NCBI GenBank assembly: GCA_028554795.2
Contig: CM068827.1
Coordinates: forward strand, 71,893,809-71,957,808
DNA length: 64,000 bases
Source: Sinohyriopsis cumingii
Lineage: Eukaryota; Mollusca; Bivalvia; Unionida; Unionidae
Direction: 5' to 3'
The stretch's first letter is position 1, and each line of letters begins with the position of its first letter. The notes beneath the pieces were generated by a model, which made no database searches, was not told the origin of the DNA, and saw only the letters and a program-made list of their open reading frames with translations. Below, in pieces: positions 42,109-54,006 of the stretch. The translations under genes and the position numbers were made by a program.

Positions 42109-42474
42109 AAACCCAAAGGCCCTTTTCAGGGCCAGCCATATTTCTCGAAAAGAGATAGCCTTTCGATTGCCTACCCCTTTTTTTTAAATTTTTTTTAAAA
42201 AAATCCCATGTTAAATTCCCCTTGTACGTAAAGTGACCCACGATTTATTCCCATGTTAAATTCCCCTTGTACGTATATGTTCCCACGATTTATTCCCATG
42301 TTAAATTCCCCTTGTACGTATATGTTCCCACGATTTATTCCCATGTTAAATTCCCCTTGTACGTATATGTTCCCACGATTTTTCGCCATGTTAAATTTCC
42401 CTTGTACGTATATGTTCCCAAGGGGGTCTGTAATGCTAATTCCCATTGTACGTATAGTATCCCCCTTCACTACT
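42109..42474 (-). repeat. Right terminal inverted repeat with five 45 bp units
   Basis: Reverse complement of 22458-22823 with two substitutions and small differences in the A/T run. The GGGAACATATACGTACAAGG units and a stem-loop are as in the left copy. Confidence 0.95.
42118..42158 (+). terminator. Histone-type 3' stem-loop plus U7-like element, inside right TIR (copy 7)
   Basis: GGCCCTTTTCAGGGCC (42118-42133), AGCCA, AAAAGAG (42148-42154) after 14 bases. It lies 63 bp after the stop of the outermost right gene. Confidence 0.82.
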
Positions 42475-42480
42475 TACATT
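42475..42480 (+). repeat. Target site duplication, right (TACATT)
   Basis: Exact copy of 22452-22457. Confidence 0.93.
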
Positions 42481-42715
42481 ACATATTTGAAAAATGATTT
42501 GTTTTACATATGTTAAAAGAAACGTGATACACATGTGGGAAAAATTACATAAAAAGTACAATAAAGACTTTTTGTCACAATTGTAACATTCATTAATACA
42601 TCATACAGGCATATTCCAAGAGCATTTAAAATTAGGCATGTCCGTCCATCCATTACGTATGTCCAAAATACCTGTGCATCTTTCCATGGACTGTGTTCAA
42701 ACTTGGCCGTTATGG

Positions 42716-42717
<2 letters not shown>

Positions 42718-42769
<52 letters not shown>

Positions 42770-43076
42770 TTTGGATTTTTAACGTAGCTTTACAAGTTTT
42801 CAGTCATATCGCTACGATGCCTGCAGTGTGGCAGTTTATAGTGACGTCTAGCACTGGGGCATCACGTCGCAGACATGTAGCATGATATCCCACCCAGTCA
42901 CATTATCCTGACACCAGGCCGACCAGTCCTAACACTAGCCTCTTAATGCTGAGCGCCAAGCGAGGAAGCTGTTAGTATCATTTTTGTAAGTCTTTGGTAT
43001 GACTCGACCGGGTATCGAACCCACGACCTCCCGCATCCGAGACGGACGCTCTAACCACTAGACCACCGGAGCCGTC
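42718..43076 (-). mobile_element. tRNA-headed SINE, copy 2
   Basis: Minus strand: head CTCCGGTGGTCTAGTGG with A box and GGTTCGATACCCGG B box, the shared body, and a (CA)n tail seen as a GT run at 42718-42769. Near full length. Confidence 0.87.
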
Positions 43077-45720
43077 AGTTATGAATGAAATGGGATGATA
43101 TAAGCTGTCATGATATATGCTTTCTTCACTATATTAGTATTAACTATATATGTATATATTGTGGTACTATTCCTATAAGCAATCGACACACCAGTGTCTC
43201 CGATTTTCACCGTTTCCAGTGACTTCATCCAGGTCCTATGCGTGACAGTGCCTTTAATCTTCACAATAATATCTTGAATCTCAACATCAAACGTTTGTAG
43301 TTTGCCAGTTTGATCTTGAAAAATAATAAGTTCACCTCGGTCTACGTCAACAACGCTGCCGCTTTTGCAACCACTGAAGCCGCTGTTGCTAACAATGTTG
43401 GAATAGCTGCAAGGAATGAAAATGTTCCACATATCTTTTGCATTTGTGTCACCTCTGTCTTGGATAATTTTAATGTCACCGAAGCTCTGGGAATTTTTTG
43501 CCGCATTAAGCTGGCGAGTTGGCTCAACTATACTGAGACACTTGGGCAATTTTGCCAGAGAAAGTTGCAGTGTGACCCACAATTGCTTTTTATTGCGTTT
43601 TTTATTTTTCCAGCTGATTTTCAATAAGGCCAACCTTCATTTCGTGAGAGGACGTATTTATTTTCCACATTTACATCGAGGACCCTCGTGTGACAGCCAG
43701 CATCCTCCAACAAAAGAGTCTTGCCAGAAAGTATGCCAGCATAACATCAATAACCACCACCAACGTTACCTACCAATGCATGAAAATACATATCGACAAC
43801 GGACAGCCTGTGCAACTCCATGTATTCCAGTGAAAAGTAATACATCGGGTATAGTGTCATGAAGTCATATTAGGAAATCTGCAAACCAGTTTCAACGTTG
43901 TGATGCCTGTCCATATAGAACGACAGATTGGGATATGCACGTGCAGTACGATTCGTTTCAAAGTTAAGCTGTATTTCTTCAGAAGGTTCTTGGTGACGGA
44001 TTAAACGCAAAGAAGCATCACTTCAGTCACTTCTAAATTGTCAATTATCATTTTACATTCAGTTTAGGCATTGGCTCGATTTGAAAGTTGAAGCGCCAGA
44101 AACATATGTTTTGGTGGGGTAAGGCTATGTTGGTATCTTATTCGCCCCGTAAACTGTCCCACAAAAGCTCATGGGAGTGCATGTCTGTGGTATGTGAGCG
44201 AAGCGACAGATTGAATCAGCGATAACAAAAACGTTATTCTGTGGTCAGTAAAGGAGATAACACAGGCATCTACAATGTTAATGTTTCCAGTACAACTCTA
44301 TAATCAGCGGCACCTGCAACACGCCAAACAGCTTCGTTGGAGTTGTTTTCACTGGTTAATGTGACTTTATGTTTGACCCCAAATATAACCATGGGAACAT
44401 CTGTACAAAATCCAAATATGTAAATAAAAGGAATTGCACACGAAAATCATAATGAAGCTCCATGACGTTGTCCTTCGTGCTGAGCAAATCAACTATTAAA
44501 AGTGACGCTAGCACCTACAACCAAAGCTTGTACAACTGCATCAGTGTTACCTGCATGAATCTGAGGACGCCTAATTGAATGTTGTTGAGAATCCGCCTTA
44601 TCAGATGTATCCTTCATAATCATAATAGCTGAACCAGCAGTTCTCATGCAATCCTCGCTGTATTTTGCAAGTCCAATAATTGTCGTGGTTACGTTGTCAG
44701 AATGTATTCGATTTCTTTTCCATCGATTGAATAACGTGCACTGTTAAACAATGCCATGATTCCATTGTTAACAAATCCAACTGTGGTATTGGCAGGATAA
44801 TTGGTACAGCCGGCATTATTCTGTACAAGTTTTCCACCAATTTCCAAGAATGCCTTGCATGGAAGAAAAAAACATAGACGAGTCATGCAATTTGCAATTC
44901 TATTTTTAATTCATTTGGGTCCCTGGGCAGGTATGATTAATACTGTACATCTCTTTTACATCGATTGATTAAACAGGCGCTCCCATACCAAATGCAGGCT
45001 CAGGTATATCTTTGAATCTCGAGTATGCTTGATTTACCAACTTTAACAGGTGCAGAAAAAGTCACTCTAAATTCTGGCTTCGTTGATGGGATTGCAATTA
45101 TCGAGGTAACACTGGGTTGTATTTACAACAACCTGTTGCACTGCAGCATAGAGTTCACATAAAACACACAGCGTCTCGATCGTTTCAGAACTTATCATCG
45201 ATGTCGTAGTAATATACACCATTTATATCCTCAACTAGTTCATGCATCAGCGTGCAAGATGTTTTTCTGTCCATGATGTGACTGTGATCAGTTGCTGACA
45301 AATATATGTGGCCTCATTAACGACTTCTGGTACGTTTTTACAACACGAATTGATCCCACGAGTGTTACCATTCAATCAGCAAGGTCGTTGGGGTCACACT
45401 GTCCACCAAAGCCGCTTCCTTTCTTTTCTTCTTTATGTGTGGTTGCAAGTGTGCGCTTTGGTAACGGCTGCAGCTCCAAACTTTTTTCTTTCTGGTCTCG
45501 TATATTCATCTTCTTCCTGTGTGCGTTATTAATCTATAACATGTTTCACTATCCAATCTAGTTGTTGTTCTTCCTCCTGTGTGAGTACAGGTTGTTGTTC
45601 TTGTTCTGATGCTTTAGAATTTTTTCCGTGTAATTTGTATGGTGGAGGATTATGTGATACACGTTTTGGCTGAGGTGTGACTGCTTAATCCAAAAATTCT
45701 TCCGTCTCAATCTCAGTGGT
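43077..45720 (-). mobile_element. Remnant of a virus-like element with capsid-like coding sequence (fossil)
   Basis: The minus strand carries dispersed coding remnants. One (about 44690-44886) has FLEIGGKLVQN and VNNGIMALFNSARYSIDGKE; another, downstream on that strand (about 44270-44450), has IPFIYIFGFCTDVPMVIFGV and KHKVTLTSENN. I associate this pattern from memory with a large family of repeat-borne proteins in invertebrates that look like double-jelly-roll capsid proteins distinct from the Polinton 2 type. A 184-residue open stretch at 43079-43633 (minus) has no match I know. Heavily broken, at least five breaks, old. The family call is tentative. Confidence 0.38.
43645..43975 (+). repeat. 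330 bp direct repeat, copy A
   Basis: Over 90 percent identical by eye to 45990-46318. Both copies share an open plus-strand stretch (FPHLHRG, NNHHQRYLPMHENTYRQRT) and a CDACPYRTTDWDMH-like end in the sequence after it. What it encodes is unknown. Confidence 0.85.
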
Positions 45721-45989
45721 TGATTGCTTCTCTGTACAGGAGTTTCATAAAATGATGCATCTTTGTCTTTGGTTGGTTATGTTTCCCAGCTTTAGTCAAA
45801 TAAAAAATGTCATTATAATGCTTAAACATCTCACCAGAAGCCTTTTAAACCCAGGAAATTCCCTGTACATCCACTTGGTCCATACCTCTTTTATGTTCTA
45901 AGATGGTTCTTTGATCACTATCGTTTTCCAATGCAAATTTGCATGGATGGGGTCTTCAACGATCCAACGGTTGACCTTCTTCGTTAAAA

Positions 45990-46318
45990 TGTTCGTGAGA
46001 GGACGTATATATTTTCCACATTTACATCGAGGACGCTCGTGTGACTACCAGCACCCTCCAACAAAAGAGTCTTACCAGAAAGTATGTCAGCATAACATCA
46101 ATAACCACCACCAGCGTTACCTACCAATGCATGAAAATACATATCGACAACGGACAGCCTTTGCAACTCCATGTGTTCCAGTGAAAAGTAATACATCGGG
46201 TATAGTGTCATGAAGTCATATTAGGAAATCTGCAAACCAGTTTCAATGTTTTGATGCCTGTCCATATACAACCACAGACTGGGATATACACGTGCAGTAT
46301 GATTCGTTTCAAAGTTAA
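45990..46318 (+). repeat. 330 bp direct repeat, copy B
   Basis: Partner of 43645-43975, same orientation, 2.34 kb apart. The two copies bracket most of the capsid-like remnant, so they may be its terminal parts or a tandem duplication. Confidence 0.85.
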
Positions 46319-46762
46319 GCCGAATCAGAAAATACCCTAAATAAAATACAGAGTTGACATTTTTAGAATTTTTAATGGGTTATTTTGTTTTTAGAAGACC
46401 AGCAGTTGTTATTACTAAATAAGAGGTGATAAAACGAGGAGAGAAATTGCAGAAGTTTAGTCTGAAACTGCTTCTAGTGTAGTTAGTATTTGATACCTGA
46501 GGCATATTAAAAAGCAACATAGCTATTTGCATTTCACGGTAATATTGCAATGGAGAATAGATTGTTTGATACAAGTAAGGCAGAGATCGTATTTCCAAAT
46601 TGTTAAAGCAATGGTTACGGGAGTAGAATGTAATATCTTAGGCCACTCATGCCTGGGTTGTTTGGCAGTCTATGCCCTTGGTACCACGACTATATAAGTA
46701 GCTATATTTTTCAACATTTAATTCTTTAACTTCTCATATTGCATGATATAAATTGGTCCATA

Positions 46763-46837
<75 letters not shown>

Positions 46838-48199
46838 GATAGAACGTGTAATGCAAAATTAACTTACGTCATGCAATCTCCTTTTAGTCTTTACATTTGC
46901 ATTAGGCAGTGATGTTCAATTTTCTTCACAGCATCACAAACGTTGCTCACAGTTTTGTTATATCTACTTTGAATATTATTTTTGTGATTAATATCTGCAA
47001 TATTAATAAGTAAACACGTAGTAGTTGTATATTGATTTGGAATCCCGTATTTGAGACATAACATCTGTTGAAGATCTCTATAGATATAAAAATGGCGTTG
47101 GTCATTAGAAATTATTTGGAAATAAAAGTAATTTCTTTAATACAATGATTTATCGCCAATGAGCTAACTTTGCCGTTATCCCGCCAATTGATAACAAAAA
47201 GCGTGTGTAGCCAATTCAAGTATTTTCCATTTCATAGCAGCCTTATTTTCTCCAGTGCGGAAATATTGTGTTCCCAAGTTTCCTGTTGATTGCTTCGATG
47301 TTTACTGAGAACAAATTTGGCTGTATGTTTCAAGCTCTTTGAGTGTAAATTGGACACTAGGAAATGGAATTTTTCAGATCAAGTAGCGGTCCTCGAGAAT
47401 CTAGAACGAAGTTATTAACTCGGTCCTTTTCCTAAAAAATCAATCTCAGTGCTCAATTGGTGTGATCGATTTTACCGCCAGAGATGTAAAGTGCCAGGGA
47501 ATTGTATTCAATAATAACTTGTATCTCCACTTTCAGCATAAACTAAGCCGCAGAAGTTAAAAACCACTGTAATTTCGACTTGTTAATGTCGCAGTTTCGA
47601 GGTTTTGAGTACTTCAATGCAGTTGACGACAACTATATCTCCGTCTCTCTAGATATTTCTGGCTTTGTAATAAATTTGGAAATATACGTGGTATAGACTT
47701 TGAGAATTCAGTCCCAATTAGTAATGTATTAAATCAAAACTGTCAATTACAACCCTAAAAGTGGCTTCATCCTAATTTGGGCATTCGATACATGTTAATT
47801 CCAATATCCTTTGCAAGACCAACAACCGTGCCAAGAATATCAACTACTCTGAAGATCAATTTACCACTCACATTTTTATCTATCATCAGCCCCTGTTTTG
47901 ATACAAGAACAAGAACAATCGAAATTAAAACGAAAAATAATTACTATACCAGTCAGGCTATTTTGAGGCAATATCATGTCATCTGCTTGGATTTTCCAGA
48001 TAAAAATGTTCCACAACATGGGCTAGTAAGCAAGGTCGCTTAGGGTACGAGTACGGGATAAGAATCCATTATCAAAAGATAGTTGGTTCCAAACTCCACA
48101 GACATAAACTGTGCTTTTAGATGAAAGAGCTCGATAGTAGCGTATTTCTGGATTCACTGCACTACTTACATATGGTAAGAATTATTGTTCCTATCTATA
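46319..48199. other. Host DNA without recognised genes; (AT)n at 46767-46834
   Basis: One long AT microsatellite; otherwise featureless. The open frame at 47777-48043 lacks any recognisable domain. Confidence 0.5.
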
Positions 48200-48353
48200 C
48201 TGTGACTGGGTGGGACATCGTACTACATGTCTGCAGCATGATGCCTCAACGCTAGACATCACTATAAACTGCCACCCTGCAGACATCGTAGCGATAGGAC
48301 TGAAAAAAGTGTTGAAGCTACGTTCAAAATCCAAATCACACTCACACACACGC
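48200..48353 (+). mobile_element. SINE, copy 4 (5'-truncated, plus strand)
   Basis: Matches the body and 3' end of the SINE family (GTGACTGGGTGGGACATC, GCAGACATCGTAGCGATA, AAATCCAAATCACACTCAC) and ends in a short CA tail. The tRNA-like head is missing. Confidence 0.8.
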
Positions 48354-51349
48354 GCTAAGGATGAGTATGTCCAGATTCATTGGACGTTGACACGTATTCA
48401 AGAGATCAGCTCAGAAAATGATGACGTATATGTAGACAATAAATTAAAATGTACTTCAAAAATTAAAATATGCCAAAAGGGAAAATGTGAAAATTACAGT
48501 TCCAATTAGTATGCCTTCAAATTAGAACAGAATAAGAAAGATGAAGAAAACAGAGTTTAAACAAAATCATAAGGAAAAGACAGATTTATTTCGAAAATAT
48601 ATTAGGCATCAGATCGTTTTTTTACTTTACAGCCATAGAACCAGTCGACTAGTAATGGAATAGAGTACAATATATTTTGAGATGTACACATTCTTTTATA
48701 AATGTATTTAATTTCTTGTTTCAATATTAATTTCATTAGCATCAGTCTATTCCTACAGATAAAAAAAGCATATGAACTCTTGGTGTGAGTTTGTGTTCCC
48801 CCTTTTAAGAGAACAAGACTCAAAAGAAATATTACAAAACACTTGTTTATCAAGGCTGAAAAAGCAGTATTATAACTCGAATGAATGGAAGCGTGTGTTA
48901 TTTGTATGCCAGTCTATGCAGACATTTTTTCTTTTTATTTTGACAGATTTTAACGTATCCATTAGTGTGGTGCTGGCAATAATGAGTACAGAAACTTATC
49001 TGCTTATTTTATTTCTCAAGAGTAGATAACACATATTTCACAGCTATCTCGTGTAGCTCAATAATCTATATTTCATTTTAATTTACTATAAAGTTTGGTA
49101 TCGTTATTTTGCGTGTTTTTTTTTTTTTTTTTTTTTTGCTTTACATTTACAGTTTAAATTGACTTCTGATCGATTCATGTGTCTTTTTATGTGTTGCATG
49201 CTTAACTCTAATTAATCTAAAAGATTTAGCACGTCATTAATTTAGCTTACAAACGCATCATTAAAACAACATTAAAACATATTGACAGTTGTTTTATTGT
49301 TTAACTCAGTAATTTTAGTGTTAACACTAAAATCTAGGCGTTTAATCTCTTAGCGGTTTTGTGATTGCTTCATCATTTAAATTGGTATATAAATGTGTTG
49401 CAGTTCAGATTGTAAAGTGGTTTAGTCTTCAAGAGATTTGTTTACCTTTTCTATGTTGCTTTCTACGCATTAATTTCATTGTTTATCCTGTTTTTTGCTG
49501 CAAATATGGCTGAATATGAGATACCCCATCTGGTCTTTATCTTCCTTTACGTATAGTGTATACCACACTTGATAAGGCACTGCGTCTCCTTGTAAAAACA
49601 ATAATCATGTGCACCTAAAATAGTTTTCTATCCTTATAAATCTGTTTTTATGTTTCTGCTAAAGTTGTGTGTAATCAATATTGGTATTCCTCAAATATAT
49701 TATATTCTGAACTTGATATTCTTTATAGCACAGAGAAACGTTTAAGATTGTCTAATCATAATCTGGAGATAGAAAAGGTATGATTGACTTTAGACTCAGA
49801 GAAGATATATTTCAATTCTGTAAATGTAATTGCAATGGAACCATTATAGAAGATGAAACCATTTCTTATTATCTTGTCAATGTCACACCAAAATAAAAAT
49901 CAGATAGAATTTAAAAACCCTTTTTGTATAAGAAAATAGGTTCACCAGATGTATAAAATGTCTTCAGAAATTTAGATGCTATAGTGATTGACAGACACAA
50001 TTATGTCAGGTTATTTTATTACCCCATGCAACATTCTCAGCTATATGTGAATTGTTGTTTAAGATTTGATTATGGTAGGGCTCAGAAGCCTCGAGCAAAC
50101 TTAGAAATTAACTGAGAATGTATGTATTGGTTTAAAGTAATATAAAATATCGATTTCACTAATATAGCAATATTTAATTGCTGATTTCTCTCGTATATTG
50201 ACACTAAACTCTAACGATTCAGAAATAGAACAATGTAGCTTGTGGCGTCAAGCTTTTGATCACGATGTATTTCAGGTTCCATGGTTCCCATCGAAGGTCA
50301 GTGAGCTACAGTGCATGGTCCGCCCCTACTAGTCTGCCGAAGGATCTCTCAGTAGCATGCATACACTCTGCAGATCTATCTGACCTCACACTTTCGTCCC
50401 TCACTGTGAGCTAACCAATACCCTCCTCCGAGCCAACGCCAACTCCGATAACAGCATACGAGTTACATGAAACCCTACATATTACTACGAATGCCCATCC
50501 AAAAGCAGCTAACACTAAAAATGACGAACCATGTAGTTAGCACACGAGACACAATTAAGTGCAATACATTAATATCCATTACGCATTCGCGCACATGATT
50601 TGGCTTCGTTACAGATTAAATCGTTTTATCAGAACTACTGTACAGAGATTATTATTATAATAACCAATAATCCGTGTCCGATAGGAATAATTTCACTGAA
50701 TTAAAAGAATACAAAAATGATTCTTCTTTCAATACATGGAACGTAAAACTGAATTTAATCTTCTGTTCAGTCATAAAAATGGCTAACATGAAGCAGACTA
50801 TAGTCTCTGATTGCATGGTGGTATGTGACATAAACCTATCTGTAAAATTTTGAATAAATTCTGAAATAAAAATATATATATAAATATAAAATAGTTATAT
50901 CACATAAAACGGATAGCAAGAGAGAATGCAATTTTATAATTCACATACCTCTACAGTTGAAGACTGTTCCAGTAAAGGTTATTGGTGTATGTGCTTTTCA
51001 ACACATAATCAATACTTCGATTGGTTGGGCATAGCCCGCTGTAAGATATTTTGATTACATGCTTTTCATTTTGTTCACAATGCCATTTGTAAAGTGGACA
51101 GCTACCTTACCAAACTCGTTTTATTAACATAAAACAGCAACAGTTTTCTCTGAAAGCACCCTGGATGTAGTTGCAAATCCACATCCAGAGAACTTGAGGT
51201 AAACTTTAAACACTATGCTCGTGCAGGATTAGGAAAACCAAACTCAGAATTTTGAAATAGCTAAAGACGAACATAATCCACTTAGGGTAACGCTGTAAGC
51301 GGTAACGTAGCCAGGGTGTTATTATCTTTCATATATAATGTATTGATTT
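48354..51349. other. Host DNA without recognised genes
   Basis: T run at 49116-49137. A relatively GC-rich patch at 50270-50480 has no clear open frame. Nothing else I can support. Confidence 0.45.
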
Positions 51350-51668
51350 GTGTGTGTGTGATTTGGATTTTTAGCGTAGCTTTAACAATGTTTCAGTCAT
51401 ATCACTACGATGTCTGCAGTGTGGCAGTTCATAGTGATGTCTAGCACTGGGGCATCACGTCGAAGACATGTAGCATGATGTCCCACCCAGTCACATTATC
51501 CTGACACCAGGCCGATAAGTGCTAACACTAACCTCTTAATACTGAGTGCCAAGCGAGGCAGCTGTTAGTACCATTTTTATAAGTCTTTGGTATGACTTGG
51601 CTCAGGTTCGAACCTGTGACCTCCCGCATTCTTGGCGGACACTCTAACACTAGGCCACCGGAGCAGTC
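51350..51668 (-). mobile_element. tRNA-headed SINE, copy 3
   Basis: Minus strand: head CTCCGGTGGCCTAGTGTTAG, B box GGTTCGAACCTGAG, shared body and a short CA tail. It is flanked at the head by a (GA)n run (51673-51691). Confidence 0.87.
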
Positions 51669-53009
51669 GATCGAGAGAGAGAGAGAGAGAGAAAATCACA
51701 AATTCTTTATCAGAAACGTTAAGCAATAGTGTATAGTTTATGTTCTTGCTGTTATTATACTTGACAAGTGAAATGAACTTTGCAGAAAACTAAGTCTAAG
51801 TTAATCTAGCAGTTGCTGATATTTTTCTACAAAATGCATTCTGATTTCATCCTGTTTTATTGCCGAAAGGAAATGACGTGAGAATGAAAATACAAACAAA
51901 CAGCCTGACATATATATGGAGAAAAGGAACACTTCTGCAACTCATGTCTTTGCGAACAAAATATTCACCTGCTATTCACTCTATTGGTAAGGCAAAGAAG
52001 AGACAAGTTAGAGAACCAAAGACGAAAAAAGACGATATAGACAGATACAAAGGAAAATGTTATCTCAGTCAATGAAGTGGGAAATATAGGTCACATTGAC
52101 TTCCTTTGGGGGTGTTAAACTCAACAAATGGACAATTTTTAGAATCTTGTATCCAAATGGACATAACAAACTGCCCTAAACGCAAAGTGTGACAGGTAGA
52201 GAAAATCAAAATAAATAAGGGGTGGGGATGGAATACTGAGTTACGTTTAACTTGAAACTGACCAAGAAAATAACTGAAGTAATTTGGAGAAATTTAACTA
52301 TTATTTGGAGAATCAAGAGAGGTAGACACAAGAAATAAATAGGGAAGGCATTATTGTGGCTTGACGTTTCTACAAGAGATGATCCATAACTTGTGCATAT
52401 GGGTCAGATTTATGATTCCAGTCTGGAAAAGGTTAGTTTGCTTAGATTATATACCGAGTTTTATTTCACAACTTCTAAACCTAGTATTGTTATGAATTCT
52501 TTGAAATAAAACTTAAAAAATTAGGAGAATCAATTTTGTTACGCCATGATGCATTTCTTTTCTTAGTCTTAACACATTATTGGCTACATCATGTCAAGTA
52601 AATGGAAGCTAAGTACCTTTCACAAGGACACAAAAGGGCTAGGATGGGTATGAAACCTGTGGCCTTTATCTACCAGCAGTTTAGGTGGTGTCAAAATATG
52701 TTGCATAAATAAAAAATACTGTCAAAATTGTAAGACCTATAAAACCAAATGCCAACTGAAACAATGTCACATAAACAGATAGAGACTTCTGACTGGTTAA
52801 TACAAGGATAACAAAATTAAGGCAACAGGAGAGATAGATCACTAACAAGTCAATATGGACAAAGGGAGGTAACTTGTATTAAATGTGATGGCATAACTGA
52901 CACAAAGAGTCATTCTACTTACAAACAAATATGTGTAACTTTAAAGTACACATTAACAGAATATGGAAACTGCATAAATGATATTTCTCAAACCTATCAA
53001 TATCTTTCC
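51669..53009. other. Host DNA without recognised genes
   Basis: The open frame at 51860-52075 is Lys-rich with no recognisable domain; not called as a gene. Confidence 0.45.
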
Positions 53010-54006
53010 TGATATTCACCCAAGTGAAGTTGATGCTATAGTCCAAGGTGTAGAGAAGTGCATTTCTGATGTGAAATCATGGATAACATGTAACAAGCTG
53101 CAGATGAATGATGATAAAACTGAAGCCATTCCGATCACAACACAAAGACTCCCTCATTCACATAACAATAAATATCAGCAACACTAACATAAAATTCACA
53201 CAGTCAGTACGAAACCTAGGTGTTACTCTCGACAGTGCTGTCTAATTGCACCAACATGTCATCGACATATGCAAGGCTGCATATCTTGAGCTGCGATGCA
53301 TCAGCTCCATTCGCAAGTATCTTTCAGTTGATGCCAATAAAACACTTGTGTTTTCCTTATTACTTTCAAGACTGGACTATTGTAACTCAATTCTGTCTGG
53401 TTCGTCTCAATATCTACTCCAGAAACTTCAGAAAGTTCAAAACACGGCTATTCAGATCGTACTTAGAGTACCACGATCAGAGCACACCTCTCCACTGCTC
53501 TGTACCCTACACTGGCTATCCATTCAATCCAGAATCAAACACAAAATTTGTTCTCTGTGCTACGTTTCACTGACGGGTTCCAGTCCAACATACCTATCCG
53601 ACCTCACCCATGTTTACACACCAGCAAGATAGTTACACTTCTCTTCTGACACTCGTATTCTCATTATTCCCACAATGAAAATGAAGTCATACTGACAATG
53701 TTCTTTTACATATCAGGGCCCAGCAACGTGGAACAAATTGCCCACGGAACTTAGACACAAAGACACAGTGTCCTCATTCAAGAGTGCTCTTAAAACTCAC
53801 CTATTCTGATTGCAAAAACAGGCTTAAAGACCTAATAATGTTTCCTTACCTTAAATATTTTTAGCATGTTTTCTAATTTCATGGTGTTTGTTTTTATTTT
53901 TGTAATCTTAGCATTATGTATGTTTTTTAAGTGTTGTCAAATGTTGTAAATCACTTAGAGCTTCTAAAGTTTAGGCGCTATACAAAGTCCTCTTTATTAT
54001 TATTAT
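53010..54006 (+). mobile_element. 5'-truncated LINE, L2/CR1 group, copy 2
   Basis: Same family as 10791-12215. It starts in the region after the YADD box (CISDVKSWITCNKLQMNDDK) and continues through LDYCNSILSGSSQYLLQKLQ. It ends with the L2-like GGCGCTATACAAAG and a short (TTA)n tail. Frames are interrupted: the first stretch ends at 53187, the second runs 53246-53632 and stops at 53630-53632 after TYLSDLTHVYTPAR, so it is inactive. A stop is also present in the RSF-like region near 53695. Confidence 0.87.

Larger units (their letters stand above)
22458..42474 (+). mobile_element. Polinton/Maverick element 2, end to end (20,017 bp)
   Basis: Bounded by 366 bp inverted repeats beginning AGTAGTGAAG and a 6 bp TACATT duplication. 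It holds the full Polinton core set: protein-primed PolB, integrase with chromodomain, A32/FtsK-like packaging ATPase, adenain-type cysteine protease, double-jelly-roll major capsid and minor capsid proteins, plus accessory genes. The two terminal repeats differ at two substitutions and in A/T-run length, suggesting a recent insertion, though gene conversion could keep them alike. Broken: about five or six breaks in total (PolB, zinc-knuckle, integrase, minor capsid, possibly the accessory block). Major capsid, ATPase and protease frames are open. Confidence 0.97.

Noticed and set aside
43310-43627. Plus-strand 105-residue frame
   Set aside because: Lies opposite a longer minus-strand open stretch; no domain, probable shadow.
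44462-45561. Host gene fragments suggested by scattered short frames
   Set aside because: They fit better as decayed pieces of the capsid-like remnant and its flanks; no exon structure is visible.
50270-50480. Possible host exon in a GC-richer patch
   Set aside because: No open frame of useful length with plausible splice sites, and no protein motif.
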